Assembly: GCA_965227065.1 (NCBI GenBank) | Contig: CBDDFN010000010.1 | Coordinates: 309,436-373,435, forward strand | DNA: 64,000 bases | From: CBDDFN01 sp965227065 | GTDB taxonomy: Bacteria > Pseudomonadota > Alphaproteobacteria > SPJN01 | Direction of reading: 5' to 3' | Shown: one piece after another, positions 28,374 to 37,407 of the stretch | Numbering within the stretch: position 1 is the first letter of the stretch | How the letters are laid out: each line of letters begins with the position of its first letter | Notes under the pieces: generated by a model | What the model saw: the letters and a program-made list of their open reading frames with translations, nothing else | Database searches by the model: none | What the model was told of the DNA's origin: nothing | Program-made: the position numbers and the translations under genes

Positions 28374-28944
28374 GCTGTTTGAGCACAATGGCTTCGTGGC
28401 CAAGCGGCGTGTGTCCCGGAGAGGTCGCCCGGCCCAGCGCCATACCGATCATGGTTTCGACCGCCAGCCGGTAAAAGCCGATTGCCTTTTTGGATGTGCC
28501 GAGCGTCCGGGCCAGAGCGGGATTGTCCTCAGGCGTAAAGATATGCTTGTAGCGTTCAATCTCATGGCCGAGGGAAGGCGCAAGGCTGGGGTCATTGCGC
28601 GCGGCCAGCCAGATTTCAATGACCGCCTTGAACTCGGGCTGGCTGACCTGCGCCCAGCATTGATCGATCCAGTCGGCGAAATCAGCGATCACCCCCATGC
28701 CGGAGCTGAGGTCCAGCAACTCGTCATAAATCTGCGCCATGGCTGCGGCGAGAATATCGGCAAGTCCGGCAAAATGATGCAGCAGTGCACCGCGTGTGAC
28801 GCCTGCGCGTTTACAGATCTCAACCGTGGTGGTCCCGGCATAGCCGCGCTCAACCAGACTATCGATGGTGGCCGAGATCAGGCGCGCGCGCATGGCGGCG
28901 GAGCGGTCTTCCTGACGGCGTCTGTGCGGAATGGTTGCAGTCAC
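28354..28944 (-). CDS. TetR-family transcriptional regulator
   Basis: A 196-residue one-component repressor. The N-terminal helix-turn-helix reads ATIDSLVERGYAGTTTVEICKRAGVTRGALLHHF (residues about 25-60 in two parts), the TetR signature. The C-terminal ligand domain is unrecognised. It is divergent from a molybdopterin enzyme with only 40 bp to that gene's first possible ATG, and an AcrR-like palindrome lies between them at 28971-28992. It probably represses itself and the neighbouring enzyme until a ligand binds. The ligand may be the enzyme's substrate, which is an inference. Confidence 0.88.
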   Translation of the reverse strand: MTATIPHRRRQEDRSAAMRARLISATIDSLVERGYAGTTTVEICKRAGVTRGALLHHFAGLADILAAAMAQIYDELLDLSSGMGVIADFADWIDQCWAQVSQPEFKAVIEIWLAARNDPSLAPSLGHEIERYKHIFTPEDNPALARTLGTSKKAIGFYRLAVETMIGMALGRATSPGHTPLGHEAIVLKQLKAAAP

Positions 28945-28970
28945 ACTTTTTGTCCTCTATAAAGACACTT

Positions 28971-28992
28971 ACATACATTCATGAATGAATGC
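28971..28992. promoter_or_regulatory. TetR-type operator (CATTCATGAATG core)
   Basis: The perfect 12-bp palindrome CATTCATGAATG at 28976-28987 extends to near-symmetric 14-bp arms. It closely resembles the known AcrR operator style (ACATACATT...AATGTATGT). It lies between the divergent TetR gene and the molybdopterin enzyme and covers that gene's first ATG codons, so the enzyme's true start may be 29006 or 29015. Confidence 0.65.
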
Positions 28993-31219
28993 AACAAGAA
29001 GATCTATGGGATCAATGGGGGCTGAGGTGGCCAAACAAGACGCCGACTATAAAAGCGTAATCTGCTCAAGCTGCGATATTTCCTGCACCGTCACCGCCAA
29101 GGTGGTGGATGGGCAGGTGGTGAAAATCCAAAGCTCCGACAATCCCTTGTTTCGCGATCAGATCTGCATGAAAGCGATCTACGCGCCCAAGGGCTTTGCC
29201 CATCCCGACCGGCTGATGCATCCGCTCAAACGCGTGGGGGAGCGCGGCTCAGGCCAGTTTGAGCGTATCAGCTGGGAGCAGGCGATTGACGAAATCTGCG
29301 AAAAGCTGCGCGGTGTGGTGGATCAGTATGGCCCTGAGGCGCTGGCGGTTTCGACATCGGACTGGAACGGGTCAACGGAAAACGGCCTGTCGCGCCGGTT
29401 TATGAACCTGCTTGGGACACCCAATTATATTTCCGGTGTCGCGCTGTGCGCGGGCAACACGGCGGCGGTCAACCGGCTGGTCTATGGCTGGTACCCCTTT
29501 GCCGATATTGAACGCGCCGAATGTATTGTGCTGATGGGCCACAATCCCCGCCGCCATTCCTGGGTGCCGATCTACAATATGATCCGCAAGGCGCAAGCCC
29601 GCGGCGCCAAGCTGATTGTGTGGGACCCGCGTAAATCCGAAAGTGCCGAGCGCGCCGATCTGTGGTTGCCGCTCAAAGCGGGGACAGATGCGGCCATGCT
29701 GTTTGGCTGGCTCAAGGTCATTCTGGATGAGGGGCTTTACGATAAGGAATTCGCCCGCAAATGGACCGTGGGGTTTGAGGCATTCAAGGCCCGCGTCGAT
29801 GAGTTTCCCTTGTCACGCGTGGCCCGGATTACCGGCGTTGATGAAGAGCTGATCGCCCGATCAGCCCGCCTGTATGCCAGCCATGTTGCCTGCATTCCCT
29901 GGTCACCCATTACTGACCAGCAGCGCAACTCAACCTCGGCCATCCGGCTGATCTGCGCCCTGCGGGCCTTGTGCGGCAATGTCGATGTGCCCGGCGGCGA
30001 GCCGCTTCAGGGCTTCAACCCCGATATCCCTGAGCTGTCGCATTATGAAATGCATGATGTGCTGTCGGATGAGCAAAAGGCCAAGCAATTGGGATCGGAC
30101 AAGCATCCGGTGTTTACCTACCGGGCGATGGGACGGCTGGAAGAGGCGACCGAAAAGGTCTGGGGCTTCCGCTATGCCAATCTTGTCAAAGGCTCTTACA
30201 TGGCGGTGCCCTCTTCGGTCTTCCGGGCGATGGCCCATGGTGACCCTTATCCCGTCAAGGCGTTCATCTTTCAGGGCAACAATCCGCTACTGTCCTACGC
30301 CAATATGAAGCTGATCTATCAGGGCATGATGAACCAGGATCTGATTGTGGCGCATGAGCAGTTCATGACCCCCTCGGCGCAACTGGCCGATTATGTCCTG
30401 CCGTCCGATGCGTGGACCGAGCGCAACTCTCTGTTTGACGGCTTTGCCTGGTTGGCGGTGACCAAGGCGAGCCAGAAGGCGATGGAGCCGCCGGGCGAAT
30501 GCCGGTCGAGTTTTGATTTCTGGACCGACCTGGCGCACGGCATGGGGCTGGGTAATCATTTCCCGTGGCGCACAAATGAAGAGATGTTGAGTGAGCGGGT
30601 GCAAAAACTGGCGCCGAGCTTTGAGGCCTTTGCGGAAGAGTATGACGTCCACGTTCCGCATATGGCCTACAAGAAATATGAAAAGACCGGCTTTGCCACC
30701 CCCAGCGGCAAGGTGGAGCTTTATTCCGAATTGCTTGAAGAATTCGGCTTTGATCCGCTGCCCTATTGGCGCGAAGACCCGCCCGCTGATCCGGGCTTTA
30801 ACCTCACTTTGTTTACCGGTGTGCGCGAGGATGAGTTCTTCCAGACCGGTCACCGCCACATTCCCGAACTGCGGGCGCGCAAGCCCGAGCCGCAAGCCTA
30901 TCTCAACCCCAAGACGGCACAGGCCGAAGGGCTGGCCGAAGGCGACTGGGTCGAAGTTGCCACAAAGGAAGGGGCCTGCAAGCTCACCATCACATTGCAC
31001 GAAACCATGCCCGAGGGGCTTGTGCGGGTGCCGCATGGCTGGTGGAAACCTGAAATGGCGCAGGGTGTGAAGGCGGGCCTGTCAGGCGCATGGGATTTTG
31101 CCGATGCGCAAATCTGTCCCGATGATGATGATTATCTTGATGCCGAGCAGGGTATCCCCCATTTGAAAGGCCTGCCATGCAAGCTGACCCGGCTTGGTGC
31201 GATGGAGGCGGCGGAATGA
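28985..31219 (+). CDS. molybdopterin-dependent oxidoreductase (DMSO reductase superfamily)
   Basis: A catalytic subunit of up to 744 residues. An N-terminal [4Fe-4S] site is formed by CSSCDISC plus a fourth Cys (27, 30, 34, 61 from this start). ALCAGN near residue 155 provides a possible molybdenum-ligating Cys, NPRRHSWVP and the molydopterin-dinucleotide-binding C-terminal domain (FTGVREDEFFQTGHRH, WVEVATKEG) follow. There is no twin-arginine signal, so it appears cytoplasmic. No iron-sulfur or membrane subunit gene is adjacent. Formate-dehydrogenase-like, thiosulfate-reductase-like or hydratase activity are all possible. The start is ambiguous among ATGs at 28985, 29006 and 29015 because the operator overlaps the first. 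It is coupled to the small downstream gene. Confidence 0.82.
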   Translation: MNATRRSMGSMGAEVAKQDADYKSVICSSCDISCTVTAKVVDGQVVKIQSSDNPLFRDQICMKAIYAPKGFAHPDRLMHPLKRVGERGSGQFERISWEQAIDEICEKLRGVVDQYGPEALAVSTSDWNGSTENGLSRRFMNLLGTPNYISGVALCAGNTAAVNRLVYGWYPFADIERAECIVLMGHNPRRHSWVPIYNMIRKAQARGAKLIVWDPRKSESAERADLWLPLKAGTDAAMLFGWLKVILDEGLYDKEFARKWTVGFEAFKARVDEFPLSRVARITGVDEELIARSARLYASHVACIPWSPITDQQRNSTSAIRLICALRALCGNVDVPGGEPLQGFNPDIPELSHYEMHDVLSDEQKAKQLGSDKHPVFTYRAMGRLEEATEKVWGFRYANLVKGSYMAVPSSVFRAMAHGDPYPVKAFIFQGNNPLLSYANMKLIYQGMMNQDLIVAHEQFMTPSAQLADYVLPSDAWTERNSLFDGFAWLAVTKASQKAMEPPGECRSSFDFWTDLAHGMGLGNHFPWRTNEEMLSERVQKLAPSFEAFAEEYDVHVPHMAYKKYEKTGFATPSGKVELYSELLEEFGFDPLPYWREDPPADPGFNLTLFTGVREDEFFQTGHRHIPELRARKPEPQAYLNPKTAQAEGLAEGDWVEVATKEGACKLTITLHETMPEGLVRVPHGWWKPEMAQGVKAGLSGAWDFADAQICPDDDDYLDAEQGIPHLKGLPCKLTRLGAMEAAE

Positions 31220-31461
31220 TCTCGAAAGCCAAAACCGAACAGGGCACGAAAAGCCGCATTCGCACCATGATGATCGGCCAGCATCTGGCCCGCGCGGCGG
31301 GCAAGAAAAAGCACAGCCTGTGGGAAAAGCCTCTGGCGCTGATCATGGCGCGGCTAACCAAGCCCAAAGACATAGACCAGGTCTATCTGCGCGACGAAAT
31401 GTGCGATGCGGGGATTGAGTTCTCACCCGATGAGCTGCGCCGCTTCCGCCAAGGGGAATAG
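31216..31461 (+). CDS. 81-residue protein of unknown function
   Basis: The ATG overlaps the stop of the molybdopterin enzyme (ATGA), so the two are co-translated. The N-terminal half is basic and helical (KAKTEQGTKSRIRTMM, ARAAGKKKHSLWEKP). The C-terminal half contains YLRDEMCDAGIEFSPDELRRF with a single Cys. There is no signal peptide. I do not recognise a family. The coupling suggests a chaperone or accessory subunit of the upstream enzyme. The last codons lie within a 22-bp tandem duplication. Confidence 0.6.
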   Translation: MISKAKTEQGTKSRIRTMMIGQHLARAAGKKKHSLWEKPLALIMARLTKPKDIDQVYLRDEMCDAGIEFSPDELRRFRQGE

Positions 31462-31482
31462 CCGCTTCCGCCAAGGGGAATA
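31439..31482. repeat. 22-bp tandem duplication
   Basis: The unit GCCGCTTCCGCCAAGGGGAATA occurs twice, head to tail, without a mismatch. The first copy encodes the last residues and most of the stop of the 81-residue protein, and the second lies just beyond it. A perfect duplication suggests a recent slippage event. Confidence 0.9.
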
Positions 31483-31556
31483 AGTGTCGCAAGGCTGAAA
31501 ATTCCAGCCAGATTGGGACCTTACCTGTGCGTGCATCGCACAACCAGCAGGCTTTC

Positions 31557-31572
31557 TTAACTCTTTGTTAAC
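31557..31572. promoter_or_regulatory. CtrA-type site TTAA-N7-TTAAC
   Basis: The sequence TTAA-CTCTTTG-TTAAC matches the full CtrA consensus of alphaproteobacteria exactly. It is 48 bp upstream of the TadG-like gene, a class (Flp/Tad pilus genes) known to be controlled by the cell-cycle regulator CtrA in Caulobacter relatives. Binding is inferred. Confidence 0.65.
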
Positions 31573-31619
31573 GACAATTCCCGAATTTCGCCGCTCAAGA
31601 CGGGCGCAAGGGCGGCACG

Positions 31620-33374
31620 ATGTTTGGCTGGATAAAATTCTCTACACTCAAGGCGCGTATTAACCATGTTGCGCGCGATGATGAAGGCGCGTCGGCCATT
31701 CTGATAGCCGGAACCATGACCTTCATGCTGGCAATGGGAACCATGGCGGTCGATGCCGGCATCATGATGCTGCAGGATCGCAAAATCCAGAATATCGCCG
31801 ATATTGCCGCGCTGGCAGCCAGCCGGGATCTGGCGCGGGCGGACGAAATTGTTGCCCGCTCTCTCGAAGATAATGGCTATTCCGCCGATGACATCGACCA
31901 GATCGAGACCGGCAGCTTTGATCCACGCCGTCCGCTGGGCGCGCGGTTTGTGCCTGGCGGTGGCGGCAATGCGGTGCGCGTGACGTTGCGGCGTGATGTT
32001 GATCTGTATTTCATGCCCATCGTCAGCGACATGACCACGGTAACGGTGGGCGCCAGTGCGGTTGTCACCAATATTGAAGAGGGCGCGTTCAGCGCCACCA
32101 CCGGCCTGGCCGATCTGGAGGCGGGTGTTTTGAATGCCCTGCTGTCGTCGGCGCTGGGCACATCAGTGTCGCTGACACTGGCCGATTATCGCGGGCTGGC
32201 GCAGACCGATATTCAGGCGCTGGGCTTTCTGGATGCGCTGGCGGCCAATGTCGGTGTCAGTGCGGGCACCTATAATGATCTGCTGGGCGCGCAAGCCTCG
32301 GTCGGCCAGATTGTCGATGCCATGGTGTCGGTGCTGAATGCCGAACAATCGCTCGACAGCAATGGCGTGACGGTCCTGTCGGCGCTCGAGACCTTGAGTG
32401 CGGATGCCCGCGCACTGAATGCGCTCACCTTCACCATTTCCGATCTGCTCGATCTGGGGGCGCTTGGCCTTACCGAAATCGGATCGACCGGCTATGTCAG
32501 CAATCTGACGGCGGGAATTGTGGCGATGGATTTGCTGTTCCAGTCGCTTTACTCGGGCAAGATGGGCGAGATTATGGATTTGGGCGTCGCGCTCACCGTT
32601 CCCGGGGTCGCTGACATTTCCGTCCGGCTTGCGGTGGGCGAGCCGTTGCAGGGTGATCCCTCCAACCCCCAGGCGCGGATTGTGATCGGTCCGGTCGGCT
32701 CGCAGGTTCACACCGCGCCGGTACGGCTTCAGCTCACGATCGGCTTGCTGCAGCTTCTGTCTATTCCCGGATCGGGAAACCAGCTGATCAATATTCCGCT
32801 TTATGCCGAGATTGCCGGCGGTGATGCCGAACTTGTGTCGATTGGCTGCGGGCTTAATCCGGGTGCAGATTCGCGTCTGGGCATCCGCGCATCGGCGGGC
32901 GCGGCCGATATCTTTGTCGGTGAAGTCAATGGCGGGGCGATGGAGAATTTCGACCGCACCGTGACGGTGCGCGATGCGGTTTTGATCAACCTGCCCTTGG
33001 TGCTGCGCCTGCGGGCGGCCGCGCAAGTCACGATTGATGGCGCCGGTCCGCAAACCCTGTCTTTCAGCGCAGCCGAAATGAATGTCCCCACCACCAAGCG
33101 GGTGGGCAGCGCCCTGTCGCTTGAATCGACATTCTCGACACTCATCTCCACCCTGTCGATCGATATTGACCGCGGCGTGCTGGCGATCCTGTCGCCCTTG
33201 ATCAAGGTTCTGGAGACAGTGGTGATCCAGCCCTTGCTCAATCTGCTGGCTTCGGTCTCGTCCGCCATTGACCCGGCGCTGGCGGGATTGTTGCGGGCGC
33301 TGGGGGTGAGTGCGGGTTATATCGATGTCACCGCCTATGGCGCGCGCTGCGGCCTGCCCAATCTTGTCGAATGA
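31620..33374 (+). CDS. TadG-like exported protein
   Basis: A 584-residue protein with the TadE/TadG-type N-terminus: a short cytoplasmic tail, DDEGASAILIAGTMTFMLAMGTMAVDAGIMMLQ as membrane anchor (about residues 20-52), then the region QNIADIAALAASRDL typical of TadG. The rest is a large extracytoplasmic domain with strand-forming Gly/Ser/Leu/Asp runs and two cysteines (about 412 and 578). TadG-like proteins are pseudopilin-related components of Tad secretion or surface structures. No other tad gene is near, so it is an orphan copy. A CtrA-type site lies upstream. The surface role is inferred. Confidence 0.7.
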   Translation: MFGWIKFSTLKARINHVARDDEGASAILIAGTMTFMLAMGTMAVDAGIMMLQDRKIQNIADIAALAASRDLARADEIVARSLEDNGYSADDIDQIETGSFDPRRPLGARFVPGGGGNAVRVTLRRDVDLYFMPIVSDMTTVTVGASAVVTNIEEGAFSATTGLADLEAGVLNALLSSALGTSVSLTLADYRGLAQTDIQALGFLDALAANVGVSAGTYNDLLGAQASVGQIVDAMVSVLNAEQSLDSNGVTVLSALETLSADARALNALTFTISDLLDLGALGLTEIGSTGYVSNLTAGIVAMDLLFQSLYSGKMGEIMDLGVALTVPGVADISVRLAVGEPLQGDPSNPQARIVIGPVGSQVHTAPVRLQLTIGLLQLLSIPGSGNQLINIPLYAEIAGGDAELVSIGCGLNPGADSRLGIRASAGAADIFVGEVNGGAMENFDRTVTVRDAVLINLPLVLRLRAAAQVTIDGAGPQTLSFSAAEMNVPTTKRVGSALSLESTFSTLISTLSIDIDRGVLAILSPLIKVLETVVIQPLLNLLASVSSAIDPALAGLLRALGVSAGYIDVTAYGARCGLPNLVE

Positions 33375-33537
33375 CGCGCCCCGGCCTGCCGACACAAATG
33401 TCAGAAAAATCAATCCTCTAACTGCGACATAAGCGACCCCCCTCCTTTCCGTGGGGGGACCTGTCACAGTCCCCGGCCTATCCTGCCGCCCAGTGAGTGG
33501 CGTGAGATTTGGTCTGACAAAGCCGGGGGAGGCATCC

Positions 33538-35214
33538 ATGGCATCACGCAAGGACGATATCGCAAAGGCTGCATCGGAAAACACAGCAGCCATGAACCCG
33601 ATGGTGGGGCTGAGCCGCGAGGATGTGGTCGGGACCATTGGCTCGATTGCTTCGGGCGCGATCCGCCATCCCTTCACGGTGATGGAACATGCCGGGCATT
33701 TTGGCCGGGGTCTTGCCGAAGTGCTGGTTGGCCGCAACAAAGACGAGCCCCACCCCAAAGACAAACGCTTTGCCGATGACGCCTGGCGCAAAAGCCCGAT
33801 CCACAAACGGCTCTATCAAAGCTGGGCGGTGATGGCCAAAGAGGTTGAGGCACTCATTGAAGAGTTTGACCTTGAAGAAACCAACCACACCCGCGCCCAG
33901 GTTCTGACCTCGATCCTGACCGATGCGCTGGCCCCGTCAAACTCGGTGATCAATCCTGCCGTGTTGAAGCGCGCGATTGATACCGGCGGGCTCAACTTTG
34001 TGTCGGGCCTCAACAATCTGGCGAATGACATTCGCAAGGGCAATGCGCTGCCCGAAATGGTTGACACGTCGAAATTCAAGGTCGGCGAGAATATTGCGGT
34101 GTCCAAAGGGGCCGTCGTGCACCGCACCGACATGCTGGAGCTGATCCAGTATGCCCCGACGACCGAGACGGTGAAGGAACGGCCCATCCTGTTCGTGCCG
34201 CCCCAGATCAACAAATATTATGTGCTCGACCTCGCGCCGGGCCGGTCGCTGATCGAGTTTCTGACCAATCAGGGCTTTACCGTTTTCACCGTCAGCTGGT
34301 TCAACCCCTCGGCCTGGCAGGGCAGTTGGGGCCTTGATGCCTATGTCGGCGAACTGGTCGATGTGATCGGGGCGGTGTGTGAAATCACCGGCCAGGACAA
34401 GATCAATATCTCCGGCGGTTGTTCCGGCGGGATCACCACGGCGATGTTGTTGAGCCATCTGGCCGCCAAGGGTGATGAGCGGATCAATGCGGTCAGCTTC
34501 TGGGTCTGTGCGCTGGACCCCCGCCCCGAAGACAGTGAGTTCAACGCGCTGTTGACCGACCGGGGGATTGAAATGGCGCGCGCCCGGTCTGCCAAAAAGG
34601 GTGTGCTGACCGGCAAAGATCTGGCGACCGTGTTTGCCTGGCTGCGGCCCAATGATCTGATCTGGAACTATGTCATCAACAATTATCTGATGGGCCGCAA
34701 TCCGCCCGCCTTTGACATTCTGTTCTGGAACCAGGATTCCACCAATCTGACGGCCCAGCTGCATTCGGATTATCTCGATCTGTATGTCAAACGCCCCTTC
34801 CTCAATCCCGGCGCCATGTCGGTGTGCAACACGCCGGTTGACCTCGGCAAGGTTGAAATCGACAGCCTGATCATTGCGGGCACCACCGATCATATTACCC
34901 CGTGGAAAGCATGCTATCGCGCCACACAGATGATCGGCGGCAAGACCGAATTTTTGCTGTCCAATTCGGGCCACATTCAGTCGATCATAAACACGCCTGA
35001 TAATCCCAAGGCGAAATATTTCGCCAATCCCAAGATTGCCGACACGGCCGATCAGTGGCTGGAAGGCGCCCATGAGGTTAAAGGCACATGGTGGCTGCGG
35101 CTGGTTGAATGGCTGGGCGAACGTTCCGGCGCGGATGTTCCCGCGCCGCAAAAGCCGGGCAGCGACAAATTTAAAGTGCGTGATGAAGCGCCGGGACGCT
35201 ATGTTCTGGGTTAG
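33538..35214 (+). CDS. phaC: polyhydroxyalkanoate synthase
   Basis: A 558-residue synthase that polymerises 3-hydroxyacyl-CoA into storage granules. It has an N-terminal alpha-helical region, then an alpha/beta-hydrolase core with FVPPQINKYYVLDLAPGRSLIEF, the lipase-like box GGCSGG with active Cys near 295, an Asp in IAGTTDHITPW, and the His in NSGHIQSI. Length and sequence style are closer to class II (medium-chain) than class I. The ATG at 33538 follows GGGGGAGG. The depolymerase gene begins at the next base, as in pseudomonad phaC-phaZ pairs. The thiolase downstream may feed precursors. Confidence 0.9.
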   Translation: MASRKDDIAKAASENTAAMNPMVGLSREDVVGTIGSIASGAIRHPFTVMEHAGHFGRGLAEVLVGRNKDEPHPKDKRFADDAWRKSPIHKRLYQSWAVMAKEVEALIEEFDLEETNHTRAQVLTSILTDALAPSNSVINPAVLKRAIDTGGLNFVSGLNNLANDIRKGNALPEMVDTSKFKVGENIAVSKGAVVHRTDMLELIQYAPTTETVKERPILFVPPQINKYYVLDLAPGRSLIEFLTNQGFTVFTVSWFNPSAWQGSWGLDAYVGELVDVIGAVCEITGQDKINISGGCSGGITTAMLLSHLAAKGDERINAVSFWVCALDPRPEDSEFNALLTDRGIEMARARSAKKGVLTGKDLATVFAWLRPNDLIWNYVINNYLMGRNPPAFDILFWNQDSTNLTAQLHSDYLDLYVKRPFLNPGAMSVCNTPVDLGKVEIDSLIIAGTTDHITPWKACYRATQMIGGKTEFLLSNSGHIQSIINTPDNPKAKYFANPKIADTADQWLEGAHEVKGTWWLRLVEWLGERSGADVPAPQKPGSDKFKVRDEAPGRYVLG

Positions 35215-36033
35215 GTGAGACGGAGCCGGGACACAGGCGTGAGAGATATTATTCCGCGCGAGGAGCGCATCAAAGTGGCCGACACGAATTTTCGCTGCCA
35301 GATCTGGCCGGGCGATGACAGCCACAGGCCGCTTCTGGTGTGCAATGGCATTGGGGCCAATCTGGAATTGCTGTCACCGCTCGCTGAGCATCTTGCGGGC
35401 CGCACCCTGATCTTTTTTGATGCACCCGGCATTGGCGGTTCAAGTCCGCCGCGCTACCCCTACCGGCCCTTCATGCTGGCCCGCCGGGTCATGCGCATGC
35501 TCGACAAGCTGGGTTACGGCAAGGTCGATGTCATGGGCATTTCGTGGGGCGGCATGCTCGCCCAGCAGCTCGCTCTGCAATTTCCGGTCCGGGTGAAAAA
35601 GGTCGTGCTGGCGGCCACCGCGCCGGGTGTGACCATGGTGCCCGGCAAATTCGGCGCGCTGTCCAAGATGTTGTCGCCCAAACGCTATGCTGACCGCTAT
35701 TTCATGGTGAAGAATTTCGAGACGCTGTATGGCGACCCCTATCACATTGCGGCGGACTATGCGCGCAAGCTCAAACGGCCCACGGTGCGGGGCTATATGG
35801 CCCAGATGATGGCGCTGTGGGGCTGGACCGCGCTGCCCTATCTGCCCTTGATGCGTCAGCCGACCCTGGTGCTGACCGGCGACAATGACAATATTGTCCG
35901 GGTGATCAACGGCAAGCTCTTGGCGGCGTTCATCCGCCGGTCCCGCCTTGAGATCATTGAGGGCGGGCATTTGTTCATTCTGTCCAATCCGGAGCAGACC
36001 TATCCGCTGATTGACGAATTTTTGTCGGCCTAA
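35215..36033 (+). CDS. phaZ: intracellular PHA depolymerase, medium-chain type
   Basis: An alpha/beta hydrolase of up to 272 residues. LLVCNGIGANLELL carries the oxyanion strand, FFDAPGIGGSS follows, the nucleophile Ser is in MGISWGGMLAQQ near 110, the Asp in LVLTGDNDNIV and the His in IEGGHLF. This matches PhaZ of medium-chain PHA producers, which frees hydroxyacids from granules. The frame opens at a GTG immediately after the phaC stop. A GTG at 35239 would give 264 residues and fits the family length as well. Co-transcription with phaC is likely. Confidence 0.85.
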   Translation: MRRSRDTGVRDIIPREERIKVADTNFRCQIWPGDDSHRPLLVCNGIGANLELLSPLAEHLAGRTLIFFDAPGIGGSSPPRYPYRPFMLARRVMRMLDKLGYGKVDVMGISWGGMLAQQLALQFPVRVKKVVLAATAPGVTMVPGKFGALSKMLSPKRYADRYFMVKNFETLYGDPYHIAADYARKLKRPTVRGYMAQMMALWGWTALPYLPLMRQPTLVLTGDNDNIVRVINGKLLAAFIRRSRLEIIEGGHLFILSNPEQTYPLIDEFLSA

Positions 36034-36104
36034 AACCGGTTGAAGCGAACGGCGTTTCGCGCTTCACTCCCGCCACTGTTATTCACATGGAAGGAGACCC
36101 GGCT

Positions 36105-37349
36105 ATGGCTGAGGCTTATATCATTGATGCGTGCCGCACCCCGCGCGGCATTGGCAAGGTGGGCAGAGGCGCGCTCGCCCATCTTCACCCCCAACATCTG
36201 GGCGCGACGGTTCTGGGCGCGCTCCGCGACCGCAACACGCTCGACACCTCGAAAGTCGATGACATTATCTGGGGCACGTCGAGCCAGCGCGGCAGCCAGG
36301 GCGGTGACCTTGGCCGCATGGCCGCGCTCGATGCGGGCTATGACATCAAAGCCTCGGGCGTGACGCTTGACCGCTTCTGCGGCTCGGGCATTACTTCTGT
36401 TTCGCTGGCGGCCGGTCAGGTCATGTCGGGCCTTGAAGATGTCGTCATTGCCGGTGGCACCGAAATGATGAGCTATACGGCGGCCAGTGCTGATCCCAGC
36501 GTTCCCCCCATGCTCGACAGCGGCAATATGCATTTGCGGGAGTTGCACCCCCAGTCGCAACAAGGCGTGTGCGCCGATGCGATTGCAACGCTCGAAGGCA
36601 TTGACCGCGAGGCGGTTGATCAGCTTGCGCTGACCAGCCAGCAGCGCGCGGCCCGTGCGCTCGATGAAGGCCGGTTCGACAAGTCGCTGGTTCCGGTGCT
36701 CAATCTCGATGGCACGGTCGCGCTCGACAAGGAAGAGTTTCCCCGTCCGCAAACCACGATGGAAAGCCTGGCGGGTCTGAAAACCGTGTTCGACATGTTC
36801 GCCGGTATCCCCGTCGATGATCAGGGCAACACTTACGGCAATCTGATCACCCGCATCTATCCCGAACTCGACGGCAAGATGACCCATGTTCACCATGCCG
36901 GAAACAGCTCGGGCGTGGTGGATGGTGCCGCTGCGCTGTTGCTCGCCTCTGAAGACGGCGTCAAAGCCAATGGCTGGTCACCGCGCGCGCGCATCGTGAC
37001 GGCGGTCAATGTTGGCGATTGCCCGACGCTGATGCTGAATGCGCCGGTTCCTGCGGCCAAAAAAGCGCTCGACCGCGCGGGTCTGTCGAAAGACGATATT
37101 GATGTCTGGGAAATCAATGAGGCGTTCTCGGTCGTGGCCGAGAAGTTCATCCGCGATCTCGAACTGGACCGCGAGAAAGTGAACATCAATGGCGGCGCGA
37201 TGGCGCTGGGCCACCCGATCGGCGCCACCGGCTCGATCCTGATCGGCACCGCGCTTGATGAGCTTGAGCGTTCGGGCGGCCGCTATGGTCTGATCACCAT
37301 GTGCGCCGCGGGCGGCATGGCCCCGGCCATCATCATCGAACGCATCTAA
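36105..37349 (+). CDS. acetyl-CoA C-acetyltransferase (thiolase)
   Basis: A 414-residue thiolase. The acyl-accepting Cys is in DRFCGSG at residue 92, the general-base His in MALGHPIGATGS at 370, and the second Cys in MCAAGGMAP at 400. NEAFS is also present. It cleaves 3-ketoacyl-CoA or condenses two acyl-CoAs. The ATG is preceded by a strong GGAAGGAGA. The position behind phaC-phaZ fits either precursor supply or beta-oxidation. A bidirectional terminator follows, so it ends this transcription unit. Confidence 0.92.
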   Translation: MAEAYIIDACRTPRGIGKVGRGALAHLHPQHLGATVLGALRDRNTLDTSKVDDIIWGTSSQRGSQGGDLGRMAALDAGYDIKASGVTLDRFCGSGITSVSLAAGQVMSGLEDVVIAGGTEMMSYTAASADPSVPPMLDSGNMHLRELHPQSQQGVCADAIATLEGIDREAVDQLALTSQQRAARALDEGRFDKSLVPVLNLDGTVALDKEEFPRPQTTMESLAGLKTVFDMFAGIPVDDQGNTYGNLITRIYPELDGKMTHVHHAGNSSGVVDGAAALLLASEDGVKANGWSPRARIVTAVNVGDCPTLMLNAPVPAAKKALDRAGLSKDDIDVWEINEAFSVVAEKFIRDLELDREKVNINGGAMALGHPIGATGSILIGTALDELERSGGRYGLITMCAAGGMAPAIIIERI

Positions 37350-37369
37350 GAGATTTTCTCTTCGAACAG

Positions 37370-37404
37370 ACGGCCTCGCCCTCCAATACGGGCGGGGCCG
37401 TTTT
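37370..37404. terminator. intrinsic terminator between thiolase and potI
   Basis: A 12-bp GC-rich stem (ACGGCCTCGCCC with GGGCGGGGCCGT, one G-U) and an 8-nt loop are followed by TTTTG on the plus strand. It ends the thiolase transcript and may also serve the converging pot operon. Confidence 0.85.
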
Positions 37405-37407
37405 GTG

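Noticed and set aside
33437..33458. CCCCCC/GGGGGG hairpin upstream of phaC
   Set aside because: The stem is a simple base run with no T-tract, and it lies in a short promoter gap. Not enough for a terminator call.
32163..33806. 547-residue minus-strand frame
   Set aside because: It runs antisense across the TadG-like and phaC genes and matches no family. The plus frames carry recognisable domains.
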